A stretch of 64,000 nucleotides of DNA, taken from NCBI RefSeq assembly GCF_023721815.1, contig NZ_JAMDLI010000001.1, forward strand, positions 124,001 through 188,000, read 5' to 3'. The position numbers were made by a program, and so were the translations under genes. The notes beneath the pieces were generated by a model. It did no database searches and was not told the DNA's origin. It saw nothing but the letters and a program-made list of their open reading frames with translations. This stretch comes from Pleomorphomonas sp. JP5. Lineage in GTDB: Bacteria > Pseudomonadota > Alphaproteobacteria > Rhizobiales > Pleomorphomonadaceae. Positions 16,908 to 26,715 of this stretch are shown here, piece after piece. Position 1 is the first letter of the stretch. Every line of letters starts with the position of its first letter.

Positions 16908-16935
16908 AAGGCTCCGGCATCTTGCCGGGGCCTTT
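16908..16935 (+). terminator. Rho-independent-type terminator hairpin
   Basis: AAGGC-t-CCGGCA pairs with TGCCGG-g-GCCTT around a short loop and is followed by a short T run (CCTTTGTC). It lies 58 bp downstream of the 50-codon ORF and closes the transcription unit. Confidence 0.6.
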
Positions 16936-17011
16936 GTCGTACTTAACCCAAGTCATCGGAGCTAACCGATCCTGACGTCAACTCGCTAGGCAGGACCAGA
17001 CAGGAGAAAAT

Positions 17012-17087
17012 TGGTGAGCGCGGAGGGACTCGAACCCTCGACCCCATGATTAAAAGTCACGTGCTCTACCAACTGAGCTACGCGCTC
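17012..17087 (-). tRNA. tRNA-Lys (anticodon UUU)
   Basis: The minus strand folds as a complete 76-nt tRNA. The acceptor GAGCGCG pairs with CGCGCTC, followed by discriminator A and an encoded CCA. The D arm is GCTCAGTTGGTAGAGC, the anticodon loop CTTTTAA gives anticodon TTT, and the T arm contains GGTTCGAGTCC. It decodes AAA and AAG. No integrase or att-like duplication is seen beside it. Confidence 0.97.
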
Positions 17088-17363
17088 CCACCTTGATCTC
17101 GGCGACCATAGCCACCTGACGCCGAGTATATCCCTCAACGGGGACGGCGCGAACGGGCTTTCACATACTCGACCGGAACCGACATGGCAACCGAGGGCGG
17201 GGCGTTTTTCCGAAGCCTTCCGCGTCGCGGGTGTCTTCGAGTGTGTCCAAGATGGCACGGCGGCTGTGTCTTCGCCGGAGGAGTCGCCCAAGTCTCGCCG
17301 ATAGAGATTGCCGGTGTTGTTTGAATCGTTTTATTGGTTTGAGTCTCTCGGCGGAAAAGCAAG

Positions 17364-18611
17364 TTGATCCGCCACATTCCCATTCGATCGGTGAGACCCG
17401 TGTTTACCGCCCTGCGCATCGGTACCCTTTACTTCGGCTCGTCCTTCCTTATGGCCAACTGGCTGACACGTATGCCGGATCTCCTTGCTCATCTCGGAGT
17501 TGACAAGGCGACGATGGGGCTTGCGCTTTTTCTTGGGCCGGTCGGCGCGCTGGTTACGGCTATGATCGCCGGGCCGTTGATGGATCGTTTCGCTGCTGCT
17601 CGTGTCTCGGTCTGGGGGCTCGCGCTGGCGGCCACGATGTTGTTCGGCATCGGCCTTGTCGGTCACTGGATGCTGCTGGCCGTGGTGTTGTTCTTCGCGG
17701 GTGCCGGCAACACACTGTTCGAGATCGGCGGCAATGCCGGCGTCCAGCGTCTCGAGGTGACAACTGGCGGCAAGTATATGGCGCAATGCCATGGTTACTG
17801 GAGCCTCGGTTTCGTCGCCGGCGCTCTGTCGGCCGGTCTGTTCGGGCAGTTTGGCGTGCCGCTCTTCTGGCATCTTGCGACGATGGCGGCCTCGGGCGTT
17901 CTCGCTTGCGTCGGCATCGCGTTTCTTCTGCCCGGCACCATGTACGAGCGTGTCGTTCGTCCGGTCGATGCCGCCAAGCCGCCAATGTTCACCTTGCCGA
18001 GTGTCGGCCTGATCGGGCTTTGCGTCATGGCGACCGGCGTCACCTTGGCCGAAGGCGCGGTCTACGATTGGGGGACCTTGTTCCTTCGCGAGCAACTGCA
18101 GCCCAGCCCCTTCTGGACCTCGGTCGCCTATGGGACATTCCCGCTCACCATGTTCGTCGGCCGGGTGGTCGGCGACTGGTTCCGGGCGCGCTATCGCGCG
18201 TCGAGCATCGTTCGCGTTTGCGCAACCACGACGGCGATAGGACTCCTTGGCTTTATCTTTTCGCCGCACGTTGCCATTTCCGGCCTGTCGCTGGCTTTGA
18301 TGGGCGTCGGCGTATCTCTTGTGATGCCCATCGGCGTCGCCGCGGCCGGCGACAAGCCAGGCGATGCGGCGCGCAATGTCGCGGCGATGTCGATGATCAT
18401 TACTGCCATATTCCTGTTGGCTCCGCCCGGAGTCGGTTTCGTCGCCGAGCATTTCGGCCTGACGGCCGCCTTTCTGCTGATGCTGCCGTTCGTGGCAATG
18501 TCCGGCGTGTTCGCTCGCGAAGCCGATCCTCCGGCAAGCGATTCTGCTGGCCAACAAAAGATGATTGGCGAGCCCGCTGCCATTGGTGGTACCAACGCTT
18601 CCGCGACTTAG
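17364..18611 (+). CDS. MFS transporter (YbjJ-like)
   Basis: A 415-residue protein with 12 predicted membrane segments. GTLYFGSSFLMANWLTRMPDL in helix 1, GPLMDRFAAARVSVWG in loop 2-3 and AGAGNTLFEIGGNAGVQRLE in helix 4-5 resemble the YbjJ/FucP-like branch of the MFS. The HGYWSLGF segment that follows is also typical of that branch. The substrate is unknown. The final 25 residues are polar and variable. It is followed 26 bp downstream by the quinone oxidoreductase gene on the same strand, so the two may be cotranscribed. The 276-bp gap between it and the tRNA shows nothing clear. Confidence 0.85.
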   Translation: MIRHIPIRSVRPVFTALRIGTLYFGSSFLMANWLTRMPDLLAHLGVDKATMGLALFLGPVGALVTAMIAGPLMDRFAAARVSVWGLALAATMLFGIGLVGHWMLLAVVLFFAGAGNTLFEIGGNAGVQRLEVTTGGKYMAQCHGYWSLGFVAGALSAGLFGQFGVPLFWHLATMAASGVLACVGIAFLLPGTMYERVVRPVDAAKPPMFTLPSVGLIGLCVMATGVTLAEGAVYDWGTLFLREQLQPSPFWTSVAYGTFPLTMFVGRVVGDWFRARYRASSIVRVCATTTAIGLLGFIFSPHVAISGLSLALMGVGVSLVMPIGVAAAGDKPGDAARNVAAMSMIITAIFLLAPPGVGFVAEHFGLTAAFLLMLPFVAMSGVFAREADPPASDSAGQQKMIGEPAAIGGTNASAT

Positions 18612-18637
18612 TTTCAATGCTTTCGGGAGTGCAGGCC

Positions 18638-19615
18638 ATGGTGAAGGCGATTGTCATCCGCGAGACGGGCGGCCCCGAGGTGATGTCTTTCGAGGATGTC
18701 GAGGTTGGGGCTCCCGGGCCGGGGGAAGTGCGTCTGAAGCACACGGCGATCGGCGTCAACTTCATCGACACCTACTACCGCAAGGGCCTATATCCCGCGC
18801 CCGGTGGCCTGCCATTCATTCCGGGTGCCGAGGCCGTCGGAATCGTCGAGAAGGTGGGGGAGGGCGTCGTCCAGTTCCGCCCCGGTGATCGCGTTGCTTA
18901 TGCCGGATCGGTTGGCGCCTATAGCGAGGCGCGTGTCATCTCGGCGCAGAAGCTCGTTCGCGTTCCCGACGACATCGATGGGTTCACGGTGGCGGCGAGC
19001 CTCCTTAAAGGCATGACGGTCCAGTATCTGCTGCGCCAGACCTTCGAGGTGACCCGCGACCACACGGTGCTGTTTCACGCCGGCGCCGGTGGTGTAGGCC
19101 AGATCGCCGGCCAATGGCTGAAGGCGATCGGCGCAACCTCCATCGCCACCGTCGGCTCGGCGGAAAAGGCGGACATAGCCAGAGCCTGCGGCTACACCCA
19201 CGTCATTAATTATCGCACGGAGGATTTCGTTGCCCGCGTGGCCGATATCACCGGTGGCGCCATGTGCGATGTGGTCTACGATTCGGTCGGCAAGGATACG
19301 TTTCCCGCTTCGCTCGATTGTCTCAAGCCGCGCGGATTGTTCGTTTCCTTTGGCAACTCCTCCGGGCCGGTATCGGAGTTCGGACTCGGCATTCTCTCGC
19401 AGAAGGGCTCGCTCTACGTCACGCGGCCGACCCTCGGCCACTATACCGCGACGCGTGGCGCTCTCGACGCCTGCGCTGAGGATCTGTTCGAGCAAATCCG
19501 CAATGACGTCGTGAGGATAAATATCGGACAGAAGTTTGCATTGGCCGATACCGTCGCCTGTCACCGGGCGATGGAGGCGCGCGAAACCGTGGGCTCGACG
19601 CTGTTGACGATCTAG
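18638..19615 (+). CDS. qor: NADPH:quinone oxidoreductase, zeta-crystallin/QorA family
   Basis: A 325-residue zinc-free medium-chain dehydrogenase, the same length as E. coli QorA (327). The N-terminal GroES-like part contains GVNFIDTYYRKGLYP and PFIPGAEAVGIVEKVGEGV. The nucleotide-binding fold has HAGAGGVGQIAGQWLKAIGA, and the C-terminal part ends in MEARETVGSTLLTI. It reduces quinones by one or two electrons using NADPH. The start at ATG 18638 has GGGAG at 18625-18629. The much longer upstream frame overlaps the MFS gene and is not coding. Confidence 0.92.
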   Translation: MVKAIVIRETGGPEVMSFEDVEVGAPGPGEVRLKHTAIGVNFIDTYYRKGLYPAPGGLPFIPGAEAVGIVEKVGEGVVQFRPGDRVAYAGSVGAYSEARVISAQKLVRVPDDIDGFTVAASLLKGMTVQYLLRQTFEVTRDHTVLFHAGAGGVGQIAGQWLKAIGATSIATVGSAEKADIARACGYTHVINYRTEDFVARVADITGGAMCDVVYDSVGKDTFPASLDCLKPRGLFVSFGNSSGPVSEFGLGILSQKGSLYVTRPTLGHYTATRGALDACAEDLFEQIRNDVVRINIGQKFALADTVACHRAMEARETVGSTLLTI

Positions 19616-19625
19616 TGGTTCGACG

Positions 19626-19670
19626 GAGACATTTGCGTCCGCGTGACACAAGCCTCGGAGCAAATGTCTC
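19626..19670. repeat. Perfect 11-bp inverted repeat with 23-nt loop between convergent genes
   Basis: GAGACATTTGC (19626-19636) and GCAAATGTCTC (19660-19670) are exact reverse complements. They lie between the ends of qor (+) and erpA (-). The long loop and lack of a T run make it a poor classical terminator, but it could act as a bidirectional transcript end or be a remnant element. Confidence 0.5.
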
Positions 19671-19698
19671 GGTCAAATTCGCTCCACTAGGGACCGGA

Positions 19699-20037
19699 TC
19701 AGACGGCGAACGAAGTCCCGCAGCCGCAGCTTGAGGTGGCGTTCGGATTGTTGATCTTGAACGCCTGCCCCATCAGGTCGTCGACGAAGTCGATCTCCGA
19801 GCCGTCCATGAATGGCAACGACACGGCGTCGATCAGTACCGTCGCTCCGTCGCGGGTGATGGCGATATCGTCGTCGTTCCGGCCGTCCACCAGGTCGAAG
19901 CGATAGGAAAAGCCCGAACAGCCGCCACCTTCGACCGAGATTCGCAACGCGGTCTTGCCTGGCTGCTTTTCGAGTACCTTGGAGATCCGGCGCGCGGCGC
20001 TGGCGGTCATGCTGATATTGGCGGCGAGAGCTTCCAT
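19699..20037 (-). CDS. erpA: Iron-sulfur cluster insertion protein ErpA (A-type carrier)
   Basis: A 112-residue A-type Fe-S carrier that delivers [4Fe-4S] or [2Fe-2S] clusters to apoproteins. The three conserved cysteines are present in EGGGCSGFSY and in the C-terminal SSCGCG. The start is ATG 20037 (MEALAANISMTASAARRI) with AGGGAC just upstream; the longer frame adds about 80 residues unlike the family. A perfect TTGACA at 20109-20114 (minus strand) could be the -35 box, but no good -10 follows. It is divergent from dgt, an arrangement common in Rhizobiales. Confidence 0.93.
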   Translation of the reverse strand: MEALAANISMTASAARRISKVLEKQPGKTALRISVEGGGCSGFSYRFDLVDGRNDDDIAITRDGATVLIDAVSLPFMDGSEIDFVDDLMGQAFKINNPNATSSCGCGTSFAV

Positions 20038-20177
20038 GGCGGTCCCTAGAGTCTCGAATGACTTGAAAGTGTGAACCCTGCTGACATACGTAAGGCAGCG
20101 GATGGCAATGTCAAATGACGGCTGCGAGAGCCCGTCATGCGGATTCGCAAGGACCGGTAGCGCTTCGGGAGGCAATA

Positions 20178-21392
20178 GTGGTAAGTCTGGGGTTTGGTAC
20201 GGAGCCGCTGGCGCCTTTTGCAACCCAGCCCGAGGAGAGTCGAGGGCGGCGCTATCCAGAGCCAGCGAGTCCGACACGAACCCCTTTCCAGCGTGATCGT
20301 GACCGCATCATCCACTCGACGACGTTTCGGCGGCTGAAGCACAAGACGCAGGTGTTCGTCTTCCACGAGGGTGATCACTACAGAACCCGCCTTACTCACA
20401 CGCTGGAGGTTGCCCAGATCGCCCGCGCGCTCGCCCGCGCCCTCAGACTCAACGAGGATCTGGCTGAAGCGCTGGCCCTGGCTCACGATGTTGGGCATAC
20501 GCCCTTTGGGCATACCGGCGAGGACGCGCTTGACGCCTGTCTTGTCGACTTCGGAGGCTTCGACCACAACGCCCAGTCTTTCCGGGCCGTCACCGAGCTC
20601 GAGCACTCCTATGCCGAGTTCGACGGTCTCAACCTTTCGTGGGAAACGCTGGAGGGGCTCGTCAAGCACAACGGCCCGCTGACCGACAAGGACGGCAAGG
20701 CGATTGGTCGTCACGCAGGACGAGGACTGCCGGTGGCGCTCCTCGCCTATCCGGATCTCTACTCGCTCAAGCTTGACACATATGCCAGCGCCGAGGCGCA
20801 GTGCGCGGCGATTGCCGACGATATCGCCTATGATGCGCACGACATCGACGACGGGCTGCGTGCCGGACTGTTCTCTCTTGATGATCTCCGGCCGCTGCCG
20901 CTGATCGGTGGCTTCCTTGAGGCGATCGGGACGAAGTATCCGGGGCTTGATAGGCACCGTACCATCCATGAGATCACGCGTCGGTTGATCACCGCGATGG
21001 TGGAGGACGTCATCGTCGCGTCAGTTAAGCGACTCGCGGAGCTCCGTCCCCACTCATCCGACGACATTCGGCAGGCCGGCCGTACCATCGTGACTTTTTC
21101 CGAGGAAATGGCCGCCATAGACACCGCCATCAAGGGGTTCCTCTTTCCCCGCATGTACAGGCATCCCGAAGTCATGCGTGTCCGAGGCGACGCCGATCGC
21201 GTGGTCAGGGATCTGTTCAACACCTATGTGGCCCACCCCGATTTCATGCCCAAGGAGTGGCGAAACGATCTCAATGCAGGAGACGATGTGGTTCTCGCCC
21301 GGCGGGTGGGTGACTATATTGCCGGCATGACCGACCGCTTCGCCATCCAGGAGCATCGCCGCTGGTTTGACGATACGCCGGAATTGCGCTAG
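20178..21392 (+). CDS. dgt: Deoxyguanosinetriphosphate triphosphohydrolase-like protein (HD domain)
   Basis: Hydrolyses dNTPs to deoxynucleoside and triphosphate, controlling nucleotide pools. The 404-residue product has [22 protein letters not shown], the HD-domain H74 in [16 protein letters not shown], and H103-D104 in [16 protein letters not shown]. The start is GTG 20178, because GGGAGG at 20167-20172 is ideally placed and the product then begins like other alphaproteobacterial members. The 21 extra residues of the longer frame cross the erpA promoter region. It is 45 bp upstream of argS and probably starts the argS-SPOR-nagZ-scpAB run. Confidence 0.93.
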   Translation: MVSLGFGTEPLAPFATQPEESRGRRYPEPASPTRTPFQRDRDRIIHSTTFRRLKHKTQVFVFHEGDHYRTRLTHTLEVAQIARALARALRLNEDLAEALALAHDVGHTPFGHTGEDALDACLVDFGGFDHNAQSFRAVTELEHSYAEFDGLNLSWETLEGLVKHNGPLTDKDGKAIGRHAGRGLPVALLAYPDLYSLKLDTYASAEAQCAAIADDIAYDAHDIDDGLRAGLFSLDDLRPLPLIGGFLEAIGTKYPGLDRHRTIHEITRRLITAMVEDVIVASVKRLAELRPHSSDDIRQAGRTIVTFSEEMAAIDTAIKGFLFPRMYRHPEVMRVRGDADRVVRDLFNTYVAHPDFMPKEWRNDLNAGDDVVLARRVGDYIAGMTDRFAIQEHRRWFDDTPELR

Positions 21393-21437
21393 GCCGCTCG
21401 CCGATTGGCCGGAATTCCGGCTCCCACGAGGTACCCG

Positions 21438-23189
21438 ATGAATATCTTCCAGGTGTTCGGCGAGCGCATTCGCTCGGCCATCGCTTCCTTGCCGCTTGAC
21501 GTTCCGGCCGACGCCCTGTCTCGCGTCTCCGTCGAGCCGCCGCGCGATGCGAGCCACGGCGATGTCGCCACCAACGCCGCCATGCTTCTGGCAAAGCCTC
21601 TGAACCGGAAGCCGCGGGACCTTGCCGAGGAGATCGCCGTCGTTCTGCGGAGCGATGCGGACGTCGAGGCGGTCGAGGTGGCGGGGCCTGGGTTTATCAA
21701 TCTGCGTCTGTCGCCTGCTTTCTGGACCGGATTTCTGAAGACCTCGCTCTCCCAGGGGCTGGATGTCGGCGGTACCCGTCTCGGCAAGGGCCTCAAGGTC
21801 AATGTAGAATACGTTTCGGCCAATCCGACCGGACCCATGCATGTCGGCCACTGCCGCGGCGCCGTGGTTGGCGACGCGCTCGCCAGGCTGCTGGCCAAGG
21901 CCGGATTCGACGTGACCAAAGAATACTATATCAACGATGCTGGCGGTCAGATCGATGTTCTGGCCCGGTCAGCCTTCCTGCGCTATCGCGAGGCGCTTGG
22001 AGAGGCGATCGAGATTCCAGAAGGGCTCTATCCCGGCGACTATCTCAAGCCGGTTGGCGAGGCGCTCAAGACGACTTGGGCCAATCGTCTCCTGGCGATG
22101 CCGGAGAGCGAGTGGCTTCCCATCGTCAAGAAGCTCGCCGTTGACATGATGATGGACATGATCCGATCCGATCTGGCCTTGCTGGGCGTTCGGCATGATC
22201 TGTTCTTTTCCGAGAAGACGCTGCACGATCCCCGTGAGAACAAGTCCTCCGAGATTGCCGAGATGATCGACGAGTTCCGCCAGCGGGATCTGGTTTACGA
22301 TGGTCGCTTGCCTCCCCCCAAGGGACAGTTGCCCGAGGACTGGGAAGATCGTGAACAGGTGCTCTTCCGCTCCTCGGCCGCTGGCGACGACGTTGATCGC
22401 CCGCTCGTCAAGTCGGATGGCAGCTACACCTACTTCGCCGCCGACGTCGCCTACATGCGCTCGAAGTACCAGCGAGGCTTCAAACAGATGATCTTCATTC
22501 TGGGTGCCGATCACGGTGGTTACGTGAAGCGCCTCGAAGCGGTGGGAAGCGCCATCTCCGGCGGGACCATCGAGGTGATCGTCCGACTGTGTCAGCTTGT
22601 GAAGCTCTATCGCGGCGGCGAGCCGGTGAAGATGAGCAAGCGCTCCGGCGATTTCGTCACGCTCGCTGATGTCGTCGAGGAAGTCGGAAGCGATGCCGTG
22701 CGCTTCATGATGTTGATGCGCAAGAACGACGCGCCGCTCGACTTCGACTTCGTGAAGGTGAAGGAACAGAGCAAGGACAACCCGGTCTTCTATGTCCAGT
22801 ATGCCCATGCCCGCTGCCATTCGATCCTGCGGCAGGCCCGCGAAGTGGCGCCCGATGTTGCCGCGGCGGACGACTCAGTAGCGCCGCTCCACCTGCTGGC
22901 CGATCCGAGCGAGCTCACGCTGATCCGGAAGCTGGCAGAGTTTCCTCGCATTATCGATGCCGCCGCAGATACGCATGAGCCACATCGCGTCGCTTTTTAT
23001 CTGTATGAGTTGGCTAGCGACTTTCATGGGCACTGGAACGCCGGCAAGGATAATGTAAGTTTGCGTTTTGTTAACCCTGATGAACCACTGTTGACCCACG
23101 CGCGCTTGGCTTTGGTCAGGGCAGTCCGGAACGTTCTTGCTTCGGGCCTTGAGGTTCTCGGCGTCAATGCGCCCGAAGAGATGAGGTAG
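21438..23189 (+). CDS. argS: Arginyl-tRNA synthetase
   Basis: Class I synthetase that charges tRNA-Arg. The 583-residue length is normal. The HIGH motif appears as HVGH (residues 135-138) in [19 protein letters not shown], and the KMSKS loop as KMSKR (from residue 398). The N-terminal Add1 and C-terminal DALR anticodon-binding parts are present ([34 protein letters not shown]). The start at ATG 21438 (MNIFQVF) has GAGG at 21428-21431 and fits the family. The gene sits between dgt and the SPOR protein, as in many Rhizobiales. Confidence 0.97.
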   Translation: MNIFQVFGERIRSAIASLPLDVPADALSRVSVEPPRDASHGDVATNAAMLLAKPLNRKPRDLAEEIAVVLRSDADVEAVEVAGPGFINLRLSPAFWTGFLKTSLSQGLDVGGTRLGKGLKVNVEYVSANPTGPMHVGHCRGAVVGDALARLLAKAGFDVTKEYYINDAGGQIDVLARSAFLRYREALGEAIEIPEGLYPGDYLKPVGEALKTTWANRLLAMPESEWLPIVKKLAVDMMMDMIRSDLALLGVRHDLFFSEKTLHDPRENKSSEIAEMIDEFRQRDLVYDGRLPPPKGQLPEDWEDREQVLFRSSAAGDDVDRPLVKSDGSYTYFAADVAYMRSKYQRGFKQMIFILGADHGGYVKRLEAVGSAISGGTIEVIVRLCQLVKLYRGGEPVKMSKRSGDFVTLADVVEEVGSDAVRFMMLMRKNDAPLDFDFVKVKEQSKDNPVFYVQYAHARCHSILRQAREVAPDVAAADDSVAPLHLLADPSELTLIRKLAEFPRIIDAAADTHEPHRVAFYLYELASDFHGHWNAGKDNVSLRFVNPDEPLLTHARLALVRAVRNVLASGLEVLGVNAPEEMR

Positions 23190-23249
23190 TAGCCTCGACG
23201 GATCGGTCGGTCCTGGCGGTGGCGAAGAAAGACGGGAAGAGCTACGCCG

Positions 23250-24773
23250 ATGGTTAGGAGCAGCGCAGCCGAACAATCGCCGATGCGGCCCGCCGTATCC
23301 GTCGATAACGATCATCTTGCCGACGATGAGCGCTACTATCAGGACCTCCTGAATGGCCGCGAGGCCAGTGATGCGGACATGGACCAGTTTGTCGACGCTC
23401 TCGCTGCCGAACTGGAGCAAGATATCGCGTCGATGAATCCGGTCGATGTGCGTACCGGCCAAGTCTACAAGCCGGCCAATGCGCGCAAGTCCAGCACGGC
23501 GTACGACCCGTGGGACGATCAGGCGCTCGATGAGTTCATGGCCGAGTTTGAACGCGACGGCGTCGATCCGGTCATTGACGAGTTTGGCGTTCTGCCTCCG
23601 CATGAGGGGAGGGGTGAGGCCGAGCCGTCCGAGGCGCGTGGTCGACGCGGTCTCATGACGGCCGCTGCGGCCGCAGTTCTTCTTCTGGCCGCCGGTTTTG
23701 CCGGCTGGGCTTTCTTTGGTGGCAGCTCAGGATTCGGCGAGACGGTGGTGGTCAAGGCGCCCGATGGCCCGTACAAGGTCAAGCCCGACCCGAACGCTCA
23801 GGAAGTGGTTGCTTCGGCAGAAGGCGCCTCGGTCTACGATTCAGTCGGTGGTACGCCGCCCAAAAGCGAAGAGCGGCTGGTCGCGCGTAGCGGAGATGTG
23901 CCGGAGTTGCCGGCTGTCACGCCGCATGTCTCGCGCATTACTCTGCCTGACGGTCAGGAGGTCGAAGCGGAGCTTCCGACCGGTTTCGATCCCAATGAGA
24001 CCGGACCTAGGCGGGTTCGTACGGTTCTTGTTCGACCCGATGGCTCGCTGATAGAAACGCCATCGGACACGGCGGGCAATGGTGCTGCTGCTTCGCTGCC
24101 GCCCAGCGATGGCGCAGGCCAGATCATTGCTCGCAGTGAGACCGTAAACGGTACACCGGGCGACGACAGTGACGTCGGCACCGGGTTGCCGCCGCTTTCC
24201 TCGAACAATCAGACCGTGGCTTCCGATGCGCCATCGGCGCCTCAGGGGCTGCCGTCAAGCAATCTGACCGACGCCTCAGGGCAGCCGATGCCGATCAATC
24301 TCGCCGCCCTGGCCAATCCAGCGGCGGACACATCCGTCGAGACGACGGCATCGGTGCCGACCGAAGCCGCAGCCCCGCTGCCTCCCGTCAAGCCGGCAGC
24401 CCCTCAGGCGGCGCCGACATCCGGGCCGCTCGATCTGACAGCCGCCGCTTCCCAGCCGCAGCCGGTTGCGCCGACCGAGGTAGCCAGCCTTCCGGCGGCT
24501 ACAGAGACAACGGCGACGTCGGGAGGGACGGCGGGCGCCTATGTGCAGTTGTCTTCGCAGCGGAGTGAAGACGCGGCTCGCTCGGCATTCGCTTCTCTGC
24601 AGCGCAAGTATCCTTCCATTCTGGGCTCGGCTTCCGTGGATATTCAGAGGGCCGACCTCGGATCCAAGGGGGTCTATTACCGGGCTCGCGTCGGGGCTCC
24701 GAACCGAGATGCCGCAGTGGCGCTCTGCGAACAGCTTCGTTCGGCAGGTGGTGACTGTCTGATCGCACGCTGA
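23250..24773 (+). CDS. SPOR-domain membrane protein
   Basis: A 507-residue single-pass protein. Residues 1-130 are cytoplasmic, acidic and poorly conserved; a helix at about 133-154 (LMTAAAAAVLLLAAGFAGWAF) spans the membrane. A long Pro/Ala/Ser/Thr-rich periplasmic linker follows. The last 75 residues form a SPOR domain (AYVQLSSQRSEDAARSAFA through CEQLRSAGGDCLIAR). SPOR domains bind denuded glycan strands at the division septum, so a role in cell division or wall remodelling is likely. Its place between argS and nagZ, another peptidoglycan gene, agrees with this. Low-complexity linker length will vary among relatives. Confidence 0.88.
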   Translation: MVRSSAAEQSPMRPAVSVDNDHLADDERYYQDLLNGREASDADMDQFVDALAAELEQDIASMNPVDVRTGQVYKPANARKSSTAYDPWDDQALDEFMAEFERDGVDPVIDEFGVLPPHEGRGEAEPSEARGRRGLMTAAAAAVLLLAAGFAGWAFFGGSSGFGETVVVKAPDGPYKVKPDPNAQEVVASAEGASVYDSVGGTPPKSEERLVARSGDVPELPAVTPHVSRITLPDGQEVEAELPTGFDPNETGPRRVRTVLVRPDGSLIETPSDTAGNGAAASLPPSDGAGQIIARSETVNGTPGDDSDVGTGLPPLSSNNQTVASDAPSAPQGLPSSNLTDASGQPMPINLAALANPAADTSVETTASVPTEAAAPLPPVKPAAPQAAPTSGPLDLTAAASQPQPVAPTEVASLPAATETTATSGGTAGAYVQLSSQRSEDAARSAFASLQRKYPSILGSASVDIQRADLGSKGVYYRARVGAPNRDAAVALCEQLRSAGGDCLIAR

Positions 24774-24849
24774 ATGTCGATTGACGATCATTAGCCGCGT
24801 CGAGATGCCGGACGGCATTCGGCGTGGCTTGTCATTTGGAGAACCTCCC

Positions 24850-25866
24850 ATGTCTCGCGCATTTGTGACCGGGCTCAAGGGCACGGTGCTTTCGGCTGAG
24901 GAGCGCGCTTTTCTAAGCGAGGCCGCGCCTTGGGGGCTTATCCTGTTTCGTCGCAACGTCGAAAGCCGCGACCAGTTGAAGCGCCTGACCGATGATTTTC
25001 GCGATGCCGTTGGCTGGCAGGCGCCGGTATTGGTCGATCAGGAAGGCGGACGCGTCCAGCGCCTGACTGCGCCGCATTGGCGCAAATATCCGTCAGGACG
25101 CCGGCTGGCAGGAGCGGCCGCGCTTGCCGGCGATATCGGGTTGATTGCCGACGTCGCCCATCTGATCGGCGATGATCTTGCCGCTGTTGGCATCGACGTC
25201 GACTGCGCGCCCTGTCTCGATATAGCGACGCCGGACATGACGCCGGCCATCGGCGACCGCAGCTATGGGGAGAGCCCGAACCTCGTCGCTTCCGCCGGCC
25301 GCGCCTTTGCAGACGGTCTGATGGCGGCCGGTTTGCTGCCGGTTGTCAAGCATGTGCCGGGGCATGGCCGCGCCTGCGTCGACAGCCATCACGAGCTCCC
25401 CGTGGTCGACGCCGTTCTCGAAAGCCTCGCTTCCGCCGATTTCATGCCCTTCGCAGCCCTTGCCGATTTGCCGGCGGCGATGACGGCCCACCTGGTCTAT
25501 ACCGCCATCGATCCAGTTCATCCCGCGACGCAATCTCGTGTTGTCATTGAGAAGATCATCCGCGGTCGAATCGGCTTTGACGGTCTTCTTTTCTCAGACG
25601 ACCTGTCGATGAATGCGCTGAGGGGAACGCTGGCCGAACGGGCGCGGGCGACGCTTGCCGCTGGCTGCGATATCGCACTTCATTGTTCGGGCGATATGGC
25701 CGAGATGGTGGCCGTTGCCGCGGAAGCGCCCGAACTCGTTGGAAAAGCCGCAGCGCGGGCTGAAAGAGCATTGAAGGTGCGTGTGGGATCGCCGCATGAT
25801 GATCCCGATGGCGTTCTCGCCCGGCTCGACGCCGCGCTGGTCGCTTACGACGCCGTCGTGGTGTGA
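24850..25866 (+). CDS. nagZ: Beta-N-acetylhexosaminidase NagZ (glycoside hydrolase family 3)
   Basis: Cytoplasmic enzyme that removes N-acetylglucosamine from recycled muropeptides, between anhydro-muropeptide uptake and AmpD. The 338-residue product shows PVLVDQEGGRVQRL, the substrate loop KHVPGHGRACVDSHHELP with its catalytic Asp-Ser-His, and the nucleophile Asp (about residue 250) in LFSDDLSMNAL. No signal peptide is present. The start is ATG 24850; GGAG lies about ten bases upstream. It is followed closely by scpA. In species with AmpC/AmpR systems its product pool affects beta-lactamase induction, but no such genes are here. Confidence 0.95.
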   Translation: MSRAFVTGLKGTVLSAEERAFLSEAAPWGLILFRRNVESRDQLKRLTDDFRDAVGWQAPVLVDQEGGRVQRLTAPHWRKYPSGRRLAGAAALAGDIGLIADVAHLIGDDLAAVGIDVDCAPCLDIATPDMTPAIGDRSYGESPNLVASAGRAFADGLMAAGLLPVVKHVPGHGRACVDSHHELPVVDAVLESLASADFMPFAALADLPAAMTAHLVYTAIDPVHPATQSRVVIEKIIRGRIGFDGLLFSDDLSMNALRGTLAERARATLAAGCDIALHCSGDMAEMVAVAAEAPELVGKAAARAERALKVRVGSPHDDPDGVLARLDAALVAYDAVVV

Positions 25867-25899
25867 GCGACGTCGTAACACGGGGTGAAACGGCCTTCC

Positions 25900-26715
25900 A
25901 TGGCGACCACCGACGAATGGAGCGAGACCCGGCTCGATATCGATGCGACCGCCGGAGAGGCTTTCGTGGTCGATGTCGATGGCTTCGAAGGGCCGCTCGA
26001 TCTATTGCTGACGCTGGCGCGCAATCAGAAGGTGGATCTCGCCCGTATATCCATCCTCGCGCTGGCCAATCAGTATCTGGCCTTCATCGAACGGCTGGGT
26101 GAGAGAAGGTTGGAGCTCGCCGCCGATTATCTGGTCATGGCTGCCTGGCTTGCCTATCTCAAGTCGCGCCTGATGTTGCCGCCCGACGAGACGCCTGGGG
26201 ATGAACCTTCCGCCGAGGAACTTGCGGGCATGCTGGCGATGCGGCTGAAGCGGCTTGAGGGGATCCGCATCCTGGCGGAGCGTCTCGTCGACCGCTCGCG
26301 GCTGGGCCGCGACGTGTTGCCACGCGGTGCCCCGGAGGAAATGGGCCTCGTGCGACGCTCGCTTTGGGAAGCGAGCCTTTTCGATCTGCTCGACGCCTAT
26401 GGCCGCCAGCGCCAGCGCGACATGGTCCGCGTGCACACGGTCCGTAAACGGCAAGTCTGGGCGTTGGCCGACGCGCGAGATCTGCTGGAGCGCCTGATTG
26501 GCGCAATTCCCGACTGGACGCCGATCGACGATTATCTCATCCACTACATGACCGGTCCGGAGTCTCGGGCCACCGTGCGCGCCTCTGCGTTCTCGGCGTC
26601 GCTGGAGCTTGTGCGCGAAGGACGAATGGAGTTGATGCAGTCCGGACCTTTTGCTCCGCTCTACATACGCAAGGGACAGGGACGGCCGGACACGCCGGAG
26701 GAGGGCGACCAATGA
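25900..26715 (+). CDS. scpA: Segregation and condensation protein A
   Basis: Kleisin subunit that bridges the SMC heads for chromosome organisation, acting with ScpB. FEGPLDLLLTLARNQKVDLARISILALANQYL at the N-terminus and DYLVMAAWLAYLKSRLMLP are typical. The C-terminal winged-helix region runs to the end, where SGPFAPLYIRKG stands out. The start is uncertain: ATG 25900 or GTG 25885, neither with a strong ribosome binding site. The stop overlaps scpB by four bases (ATGA at 26712-26715), giving translational coupling. Confidence 0.93.
   Translation: MATTDEWSETRLDIDATAGEAFVVDVDGFEGPLDLLLTLARNQKVDLARISILALANQYLAFIERLGERRLELAADYLVMAAWLAYLKSRLMLPPDETPGDEPSAEELAGMLAMRLKRLEGIRILAERLVDRSRLGRDVLPRGAPEEMGLVRRSLWEASLFDLLDAYGRQRQRDMVRVHTVRKRQVWALADARDLLERLIGAIPDWTPIDDYLIHYMTGPESRATVRASAFSASLELVREGRMELMQSGPFAPLYIRKGQGRPDTPEEGDQ

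Noticed and set aside
17012-17087. tRNA-Lys as integration site of a mobile island
   Set aside because: No integrase gene and no repeat of the tRNA 3' end was seen in the window.
17786-18637. Upstream extension of the quinone oxidoreductase reading frame
   Set aside because: It overlaps the MFS gene in another frame and is Arg-rich; the family start is ATG 18638.
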